Under the pieces are notes generated by a model that saw nothing but the letters and a program-made list of their open reading frames with translations, did not search any database and had not been told where the DNA came from. Below, piece after piece: positions 44,436-50,784 of a DNA stretch of 64,000 nt. A program made the position numbers and the translations under genes. Origin of the DNA: Candidatus Hydrogenedentota bacterium (GTDB taxonomy: Bacteria; Hydrogenedentota; Hydrogenedentia; Hydrogenedentales; JAGMZX01); NCBI GenBank assembly GCA_029556545.1, contig JAKQEQ010000167.1, forward strand, positions 1 through 64,000, read 5' to 3'. Within the stretch, counting starts at the first letter, position 1, and every line of letters begins with the position of its first letter.

Positions 44436-45488
44436 CTACTCGCTCCAATCGCTGTTCAGCACGATGCGCGCCTTGTCGTAGAGGATCGCGAAGTCCGTGA
44501 CCACGGTGAGGTAGGTGCGGTCCCATTGCTGGTTGATGAGCTTGTCGCTCTCGACGAGCAGGTCCTGCTCGGTGAGCTTCTGGACCGCGTAGCCCGCGTC
44601 GAGGATGGTGAGCTTCTTCGCCGGGTGGTCCGCCATGGGCACGAGCTTGACGCCGAGCGGCGTGGGCAGGTTGCCCGTCTTGGCGAAGTCGAACCACTGG
44701 CTCTCCTTGATCTCGTCGAGGTTCAGGATGGCCGCGCTGGTGTCCGGGTCCGCCAGCATGTGCGTCGGCGTGAAGTAGTGCCCGACGGTGAGGGCCAGGA
44801 ACCCCGTCACGAGGTCGCCGTAGGCCCAGGCGTCGCTTGTGGCCGTGTTGATCGCGACCGGCGCCGTGCCCGCCCCGGACGAGTCGCCCGACACCAGCAC
44901 CGCCGCGAGCCGCGCATCGAGGGCGCGGCCCAGGCGTTCGCCGATGCGCCGCAGGTGGACGCGCAGCATGTCGACGGACATGCGCCGCACCACCTCGTAG
45001 GACGCGATCACGCCGCGGCCCAGCTTGTCGAGGCGCACGATGCGGTCCCCGTAAGTGATCTCGGACTCGGGGATCGCCGCGCCCTCGGCGACCTTGCGCA
45101 GTTCCTCTTCGTCCTCGTTCTCGTTGACGTAGGGCAGGTCGTAGGCGGTGCCGTTGATCGACTCGTCACGGACGATCAACTCGGGGTAGACCGGCTTGCG
45201 CCGGAGCCCCTCGAGGACCGCCTCGCGCACGATGTCGGGGAACAGCCACTTGGCGTTCGGGTCCGACTGAAAGAAGCGCTCGACCGTGATGCGCCCGACG
45301 TCGATGCCGAACTCGCGCGCGCAGTAGTCCTGCACGTTCACGCCCAGCGCCTGGAAGTAGTGCCGGTGCGTGAGGCCGAGCGCTTGGAGCGTATCGTAGA
45401 GCTGTTGGCCGCGGACCGCCTCGAGCTTGTCCGCCGGCTGGCCGAGAAACGCGACGCGCTCCCGGATCAATCCGTCGTGGTATGCCAT
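44436..45488 (-). CDS. Phage major capsid protein (HK97-fold, E-type)
   Basis: 350 aa from ATG 45488 with AGGAGG upstream. Sequence such as FFQSDPNAKWLFPDIVREAVLEGLRRKPVYPELIVRDESINGTAYDLPY and LDKLGRGVIASYEVVRRMSVDMLRVHLRRIGERLGRALDARLAAVLVSGD resembles capsid P-domain/spine regions. Near the end, KLTILDAGYAVQKLTEQDLLVESDKLINQQWD. Position between decoration and connector genes supports this. Confidence 0.75.
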   Translation of the reverse strand: MAYHDGLIRERVAFLGQPADKLEAVRGQQLYDTLQALGLTHRHYFQALGVNVQDYCAREFGIDVGRITVERFFQSDPNAKWLFPDIVREAVLEGLRRKPVYPELIVRDESINGTAYDLPYVNENEDEEELRKVAEGAAIPESEITYGDRIVRLDKLGRGVIASYEVVRRMSVDMLRVHLRRIGERLGRALDARLAAVLVSGDSSGAGTAPVAINTATSDAWAYGDLVTGFLALTVGHYFTPTHMLADPDTSAAILNLDEIKESQWFDFAKTGNLPTPLGVKLVPMADHPAKKLTILDAGYAVQKLTEQDLLVESDKLINQQWDRTYLTVVTDFAILYDKARIVLNSDWSE

Positions 45489-45503
45489 GATGATGCGTGC
45501 CTC

Positions 45504-45884
45504 CTACAGCAACACGTGGACCGTCGCGGCCGCCGTGTCGACTTTCAGGTTGATGCCCTTGCCGTTGCCCGAGGCCGGCGCTTTCACCGCGCCCGCCGTC
45601 GCCGAGGCCGCGACGCCCGCCGCGCCGTTCACGTCCGGGGCGGACCCCGTGTACGCGAACGCGCAGACGCCGCGGACCTTTACCGGGATCGCGACGCCGT
45701 TCTCCGAGGCGTCGGCCATCGCCTGGCCGAACACCACGTCCTCGGCGTCCGTCGCGTTCGTGACGGTGTAGTCGCCGGCCAGTTTCACGGCGTCGCCCTT
45801 GTTGATCGCGACGTCGCCTTCCGCGGGCGTCGTGCACGTGACGATCAACTCCGTCACGACGCCGCCGATATCGCCAAATGCCAT
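45504..45884 (-). CDS. Capsid decoration/cement protein (DUF2190-like)
   Basis: 126 aa from ATG 45884 with AGGAGG before it. Small beta-rich, Ala/Val/Thr/Gly-rich protein (INKGDAVKLAGDYTVTNATDAEDVVFGQAMADASENGVAIPVKVRGV), typical of capsid cement proteins encoded just before the major capsid. 15 nt upstream of the capsid gene. Confidence 0.75.
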   Translation of the reverse strand: MAFGDIGGVVTELIVTCTTPAEGDVAINKGDAVKLAGDYTVTNATDAEDVVFGQAMADASENGVAIPVKVRGVCAFAYTGSAPDVNGAAGVAASATAGAVKAPASGNGKGINLKVDTAAATVHVLL

Positions 45885-45963
45885 GATGGTTCCTCCTGTG
45901 TTGTATGCGGGGGCCGGAACGCGCAACGCGCATGGCGCTAAGCCCTCAGTCGCTATAGGTCCT

Positions 45964-45983
45964 ATAGGTCCCATGGGACCTAT
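45964..45983. repeat. 20-bp perfect palindrome upstream of the decoration gene
   Basis: ATAGGTCCCATGGGACCTAT, preceded by a direct repeat of CTATAGGTC at 45953-45970. It could be an operator for the capsid genes or a dispersed repeat; no further gene lies in 45885-46043. Confidence 0.7.
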
Positions 45984-46043
45984 CGCCCGCGCGCCGTGCG
46001 TCTTGCCCCTATCAATGCTTGTTCGTGTTTCGCGCGGCCCGGA

Positions 46044-46745
46044 TCAGCCCTGCCGCACAATCGCAAACGCCCGGTCGCGTGCCCCCGCCGCCGTCTCCTC
46101 GTCGAGGGGCGCGGGCCGCGACACCGGTTGCGGGGGGTACTTCTCGTCGAAGCGGAACTCGTAGGCCCGCAGGTGCGCGTGGATTTCGTCGAGCGAGCAC
46201 CCATCGAGCGTGCGCCGCCAGACCGCCTCGTCAAACACGTTTCCGTCCAGTTCGCGCCCGAGCCCGCGGAACCGCGCGACGGCCCGTCGCCGCGCCGTGA
46301 CGCCGTCGCGGATCAGCCGCCCCGCCGCGTCCGCCGAAAGCCCGCTTTCGCGCAGCGCCTCGCACACGGCGCGCTCCGCCGCCGCCGGCAGCCCCGCCAC
46401 GCGCGTCACCCGGACCACGCGGTCCCCCGTCGTGCCGCGCAGGATCACGCGACCGCCTTCCGCGTTGCGCTCGATCCACGCATACAGGCCGGCGTCCTCG
46501 CGCACGGCGTCGCCGTCCCGGTCGAGCCAGGACACCGGATGCGGCGCCTTCTCGCGGGCCGTGCAGTCACCGTCGAGAGCCGCGCCGTCGATGCGCCACC
46601 CGAGCAGATAGCCGTCCTGTTCGAGGCGCAGGTCGAGGTGCGGCCCTTCTTCATCGTGGTGCCGATGCAATACGAAGCGTCCCGCGAATTGCTCGGGGGC
46701 CAGGTCGACTGCATCGGTCTGTTCGCACTCCAGATTCCAGAACAT
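46044..46745 (-). CDS. LigD 3'-phosphoesterase-like domain protein in phage cassette
   Basis: 233 aa from ATG 46745. The N-terminal half contains GRFVLHRHHDEEGPHLDLRL followed by E, which aligns with the catalytic stretch of LigD phosphoesterase domains (FVVQKH......HYDFRLE). H30, H36, D38, R40 and E42 occupy the Mn-ligand and phosphate positions, and APHPVSWLDRDG may supply the later His. The C-terminal half is helical and unrecognised. Known LigD domains trim 3' ends in NHEJ. Finding one between prohead protease and capsid genes is unusual. A phage-specific structural use is possible. Confidence 0.6.
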   Translation of the reverse strand: MFWNLECEQTDAVDLAPEQFAGRFVLHRHHDEEGPHLDLRLEQDGYLLGWRIDGAALDGDCTAREKAPHPVSWLDRDGDAVREDAGLYAWIERNAEGGRVILRGTTGDRVVRVTRVAGLPAAAERAVCEALRESGLSADAAGRLIRDGVTARRRAVARFRGLGRELDGNVFDEAVWRRTLDGCSLDEIHAHLRAYEFRFDEKYPPQPVSRPAPLDEETAAGARDRAFAIVRQG

Positions 46746-46772
46746 GGGCAATCCTCGCGTTTCAGGGAAGGG

Positions 46773-47477
46773 TCATTCCGCGGCCCAGGGGCGGCGTGAA
46801 ATCAGTTCGACGGGCGTGTGATAGCGGTCACGGGCGAACTCCAGCGCGTCCCGCGCCGGCAGCCCGCGGTTCTCGCGCGGCACGAAACGCGTGCCCTGCG
46901 ACCCCGACGCGACGACCGAGCCCTCGATGACCTCGATCACGTCGCGCAGGATGAAGTGGCACGTCTTGTCGCCGTAGCTCCGGCCCGGCACATGGTCGCA
47001 CGCGCGCAGATCGCGCCCGCACACCGAGCACTCCGGCGTCCGGAACGAGAACCCAATCGAGGTCTCTCGGTAGACGCCCCCCTCGATATTCAGGATGAAG
47101 TCCCGGTTGTCATCCGTCCGCAGCACGTACACGTCGGGCCGCACCGACACACGCGCCTCGTCCCGGTGCAGTCGCGATCGGAAAAACGTGCCGCGAGGCA
47201 GCGAACCGCGCAAGTCATGCCGCTCCATCAGCGGGCGGCCCGGGACCATCCGGTCCACCTTCTCCAGTTCCTCGTCCGGGAACCGGCTGAAATGGCGGTC
47301 GACTTGGTTGTGGCAGAGATCGAGGCTGAACACGGCGAATTCCGCGGGTTCGAGGGGGCGCAGCGTGTAGGCGTTCACGGCGTCGAGCAGCGCGCGCCTC
47401 TCGACGTCGTCGTCGGGCGCGGCGCGCATGCCGAGGAGAACGCCCTCGTGTCTGAAGACAAACGGTTCGAATTCCAT
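46773..47477 (-). CDS. Prohead protease-like protein with zinc motif
   Basis: 234 aa from ATG 47477. The core LEPAEFAVFSLDLCHNQVDRHFSRF...GRPLMERHDL, FILNIEGGVYRETSIGFSFRTPECSVCGRDLRACDHVPGRSY resembles phage prohead peptidases, where a His and the Ser in the SIGFS strand are catalytic. The CxxC...CDH group (about residues 150-160) is a likely zinc site. Placed between portal and capsid genes as expected. Confidence 0.7.
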   Translation of the reverse strand: MEFEPFVFRHEGVLLGMRAAPDDDVERRALLDAVNAYTLRPLEPAEFAVFSLDLCHNQVDRHFSRFPDEELEKVDRMVPGRPLMERHDLRGSLPRGTFFRSRLHRDEARVSVRPDVYVLRTDDNRDFILNIEGGVYRETSIGFSFRTPECSVCGRDLRACDHVPGRSYGDKTCHFILRDVIEVIEGSVVASGSQGTRFVPRENRGLPARDALEFARDRYHTPVELISRRPWAAE

Positions 47478-47536
47478 GCAAGAGTCTCCGTTTCTCGGTG
47501 GGATTTAGCGAAGGCCGGGCTTGCCACGCCGAAGCG

Positions 47537-48826
47537 TCAGCGAAGGCCGGGAAGGTTCAGGAGGACGCCAGCCTGTTCGCGGTTGATCAGCCCCTTGTCG
47601 AGCAGCGTCAGCGCGTTCGCGATGTCGCGCCCCCGCGCCTGGGCCGCCTTGAGCAGGTCCGCGGTGCGGTTCGCGCGCATGTGCACCTTCACACGCGCCT
47701 CGCCCCACATGAGCGCCAGTTCGAAGTTGTAGAGCCGTTCGAGAATGCGCTTGACGTTGCGGTTGATGCCCTCCACCTGGCGCGTGATGATCTCGAACTG
47801 CGCCGTGCCGTAGGTCTCGGTGGTGCCGTAGTTCCGGCCCAGCAGCACCGGCATCAGGTGCGTCCCCGTGATCACCTGTTCCTCGATGGCCTTGTGGTTG
47901 TCGTAGAAGACCTGCGCGTGCTGATCGCCGCGCACCAGCGAAATCTTCACGTTGTCATAGGTGACCAGATTCTGATCCGTTTCCAGCCCGCTCAGACGCT
48001 TTCGCAGTTCCTCGAAATTCGCGCCGACGCGCGCCTGATACGCCTCCGCGCTCTCGCCGCGCTGCCGCGCCTCGGGCGCGTACTGCACGTGCAGCTTGGC
48101 CCAGCCCGCGTTGTGCGTCGCCTTCGCCATGTCCTCGAACAGCCGCTGCTGGACTTTCACCACGAACGGGATCGATCGCAGCATCGATCGCCCATACGGG
48201 TTCGTGCCATCGCGGTCCATCCCCATGTAGAGGAATCGCTCCTTCGGCAGCGGAATCTCTTCCCCGCGCCAGACCTGATACGCCTCGAGCGCGCCGTCCG
48301 CGCGTTTGAACCGCACGGTCCACACGTCCACCGGAACCACGTCCCAGATCGACTCCCGCCCCTGCGACAGCACCATCTCGAGCGCCGCCGCGCCGTACGT
48401 AAACAGCGACGTGTAGAAGACGTCGAGCAGCCCGTCCATCCCGCGGTCGCCGCCGTTGACTCGGTGGTTCAGTTCGTCGATCAGCCGTTCCGCGCGCCGC
48501 TTCGCCACGCCCGAACTCGCCTCGACGATCTCGACGTCGTAGCCGGTCTGGCACAGCCGCTTCCACGTCCACACCGCGTCCGAAATGTCCGGCACGGCGT
48601 CGCGCAGGAAGCGATACACTTGCAGCATCTCGAAAGGCGTTTCATTCGGCAGCGGCACAAAGCGGTCCCAGTGCGCGCCGAACCGCGCCACGTCCTCCGG
48701 CAGCGACGCCGTCTTGAACGTGCCCGCGGGCGGCTGCGGCGCGGGCCGCAAACCGCGGCCCTTCCCCTCTCCCCGGCGCCGTCCCACAACACCGCGCTTG
48801 AATGTAATCGGCCACCAACGCGCCAT
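47537..48826 (-). CDS. Phage portal protein
   Basis: 429 aa from ATG 48826 with GGAAG upstream. Similar to DUF935/HK97-type portals: LPNETPFEMLQVYRFLRDAVPDISDAVWTWKRLCQTGY, YTSLFTYGAAALEMVL, MGMDRDGTNPYGRSMLRSIPFVVKVQQRLFEDM, and a stem/crown helix region ending LINREQAGVLLNLPG. First gene of the cassette; no terminase precedes it. Confidence 0.85.
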   Translation of the reverse strand: MARWWPITFKRGVVGRRRGEGKGRGLRPAPQPPAGTFKTASLPEDVARFGAHWDRFVPLPNETPFEMLQVYRFLRDAVPDISDAVWTWKRLCQTGYDVEIVEASSGVAKRRAERLIDELNHRVNGGDRGMDGLLDVFYTSLFTYGAAALEMVLSQGRESIWDVVPVDVWTVRFKRADGALEAYQVWRGEEIPLPKERFLYMGMDRDGTNPYGRSMLRSIPFVVKVQQRLFEDMAKATHNAGWAKLHVQYAPEARQRGESAEAYQARVGANFEELRKRLSGLETDQNLVTYDNVKISLVRGDQHAQVFYDNHKAIEEQVITGTHLMPVLLGRNYGTTETYGTAQFEIITRQVEGINRNVKRILERLYNFELALMWGEARVKVHMRANRTADLLKAAQARGRDIANALTLLDKGLINREQAGVLLNLPGLR

Positions 48827-48963
48827 GCGGAGCTTCCTTTCTTTTCTCCAAATGCATTCACCCCCCTATGGAAGCGCGTTGCACTCGAGAGCCCGCGTGG
48901 ACGAGTTCGACGAAAGGGACCGTGCCTGCGAGCACCAAGCAGATTGGCGCATCTTCCGCGCTC

Positions 48964-49011
48964 TGTCCATCCCGTCCATGCCGTCCATACCGTCCATACC
49001 GTCCGTCCCGC
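48964..49011. repeat. Nonamer minisatellite (GTCCATNCC units)
   Basis: About five 9-nt units at the right end of the phage cassette, in the gap before the signal peptidase gene. Matches the nonamer arrays at 40690 and 51271. Confidence 0.8.
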
Positions 49012-49101
49012 CGCTCCACACAGGAATTCCGGCCCCCGAATAAGGTATCCTCTGGCACTTCCTTGTCTACTGGGATACAAGAGGACTCGGCGCGCGATAA
49101 C

Positions 49102-50610
49102 ATGGCAAAGAAACGATCAAGCAATCTTGAGCAATCGGGGGACGAACCCGTGGTCTGGAGCGGCTGGCTGGTCGGCGGCGTCATCGCCTTGATTGGCGGC
49201 GGCCTATTCTACGTTGGCGGCAAGTATGCGCGCATCAGCGGATTCGACTGGGTCCAGATGGGCGGCGTTTTCCTGCTGGCCATCGGCGTCATGGTCATGC
49301 TTTCGGGCGATATTACGCGCGAGAGCGCCATCGAGTGGCTGCGCAGCCTCGGGGTCGCCGTCGGCATCGCGCTGCTCATCCGCTGGCCCCTCGCCGAGCC
49401 CTTCCGCATCCCCTCCGGCTCGATGGAAACCACGCTGCACGGCGACGACCGCTTCCTCCGCGGCGATCGCGTCTTCGTCAACAAATGGGTCTACGGCGTG
49501 CGCTACCCCTTCATGAACAAGCGCCTCTGGTACGGCGCGCCGCCGCGGCGGTGGGACATCGTGGTCTTCAAGGCGGTCGAAACCAACGCCGAGCACCCGA
49601 CGCTCGTCAAGCGCATCGTGGGCATGCCCGGCGAGCGGATCAGCATCCACGACGGCAAGGTCCACCGCGTCTTCCGAAACGGCGAGGCGGTCCCGACGCC
49701 CGAGGCCGCGCCCGACCTCAATTTCGCGGCGGCCGGGCGCGTGCGGCGGCCCGGCGGCGACGAGGAACTGCACGTGCCGCTGCGCATCCCGGATTTCATG
49801 CCGGCGGACCAGGAATACTCGTCGCCCTGGGGCTACGCGCCCGACATGCGGTACGGCATCCGAACCGAAGACGAGTACTCGTTGATACCGGAGGGCCATT
49901 ATCTCTTGCTGGGCGACAACAGCCGCAACAGCCGCGATGGCCGCTACTGGGGCTGGGTGCCGAACGAGCACCTCGTGGGACGGGTCTCGTGCATCTGGTG
50001 GCCGCCCCCGCGCTGGCGCGATTTCACCGGATTCTCGATGACCTGGTGGTGGCGCGCGCTCTTGGCGGCGCTGGGCGTGTTCGTCGTGGTTCGTCTCCTG
50101 ATCGGGCGTTCCTACGCGGTCCACGCGGACGGCAGACGTAGCGTCGAGCACGTGTACGTGGACTTCCTGGGCCTGGGATTGCGCGTCCCGTTCACGCGCC
50201 TTTGGGCAGCGCGCTGGGGCCGCCTCGAACGGGGAGACCGCGTCGTCTATTGGGCAGCCACGCACGAGGGCGCGCCCCAGCTCCTGCTGTCGGGGCGCAT
50301 CGCCGGGCTTCCGGGCGAACGCGTCACTTTTGACAACAGCCGCCTGCTAATCGACGACAAGCCCGTCGTATCGCCGCCCGATCTTGCGGAAGCGCGGTAC
50401 CAGGCGGCGCACCCGGACGCCAAGTACGGCCGCGCAAAGGGCAAACAGTACACCGTCGTGCCGGAAGACTCCTATTTCATCCTCACGGACCATGACGAAA
50501 CCGAGTGCCCGGCGGACAGCCGGACCGTGGGCTGGGTCGCGCGCACCGCGCTCGTGGGCAGGCCACGCGCCGTCTGGTGGCCGCCAAGCCGCTGGCGCCG
50601 CCTCCACTGA
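49102..50610 (+). CDS. lepB: Signal peptidase I with tandem second, inactive S26 domain
   Basis: 502 aa from ATG 49102 (MAKKRSSNLEQ). Three N-terminal TM helices, then an S26A domain: IPSGSM with nucleophile S107, general base K170 in LVKRIVGMPGERI, and GDNSRNSRDGRYWGWVP. After another TM helix (about 320-335) comes a second copy: LGLRVPF...GDRVVYW, GRIAGLPGERVTFDNSRLLIDDKPVV, DSYFILTDHDET...DSRTVGWVARTALVGR. In it the Ser and Lys positions are lost. The first half should cleave signal peptides; the second may hold substrates or be regulatory. Confident in identity. Confidence 0.93.
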   Translation: MAKKRSSNLEQSGDEPVVWSGWLVGGVIALIGGGLFYVGGKYARISGFDWVQMGGVFLLAIGVMVMLSGDITRESAIEWLRSLGVAVGIALLIRWPLAEPFRIPSGSMETTLHGDDRFLRGDRVFVNKWVYGVRYPFMNKRLWYGAPPRRWDIVVFKAVETNAEHPTLVKRIVGMPGERISIHDGKVHRVFRNGEAVPTPEAAPDLNFAAAGRVRRPGGDEELHVPLRIPDFMPADQEYSSPWGYAPDMRYGIRTEDEYSLIPEGHYLLLGDNSRNSRDGRYWGWVPNEHLVGRVSCIWWPPPRWRDFTGFSMTWWWRALLAALGVFVVVRLLIGRSYAVHADGRRSVEHVYVDFLGLGLRVPFTRLWAARWGRLERGDRVVYWAATHEGAPQLLLSGRIAGLPGERVTFDNSRLLIDDKPVVSPPDLAEARYQAAHPDAKYGRAKGKQYTVVPEDSYFILTDHDETECPADSRTVGWVARTALVGRPRAVWWPPSRWRRLH

Positions 50611-50654
50611 AACCAACGGATTCGCCTCGCGCCCCAACGCCGCCGCGCGCCCGC

Positions 50655-50683
50655 TTGACAGAATCCACGAACGGGCGTAGTAT
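50655..50683 (+). promoter_or_regulatory. Sigma-70 promoter of the SBBP gene
   Basis: TTGACA (50655-50660), 17-bp spacer, TAGTAT (50678-50683). A CGTGATCACG palindrome lies at the predicted start. The leader to ATG 50785 is about 95 nt. Confidence 0.6.
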
Positions 50684-50784
50684 AAAAGTCGTGATCACGG
50701 CATAGGCGTCGCGGTGGGACACAAGGGCTCGGCGCCCGACGCAGTCGCCTGTGCCGGCGGCATGCACGATGGAGGGACTTCGGC

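Noticed and set aside
49040-49100. Possible sigma-54 site before lepB (TGGCAC-N4-TTGT)
   Set aside because: The -12 element lacks the invariant GC, so support is too weak.
47498-49192. 564-aa plus-strand frame opposite the portal gene
   Set aside because: Shadow frame; the portal on the minus strand has family-like sequence and an RBS.
50655-50700. Reading the CGTGATCACG palindrome as a CRP-type site
   Set aside because: Too short and without the CRP consensus spacing; left as a possible feature of the promoter only.
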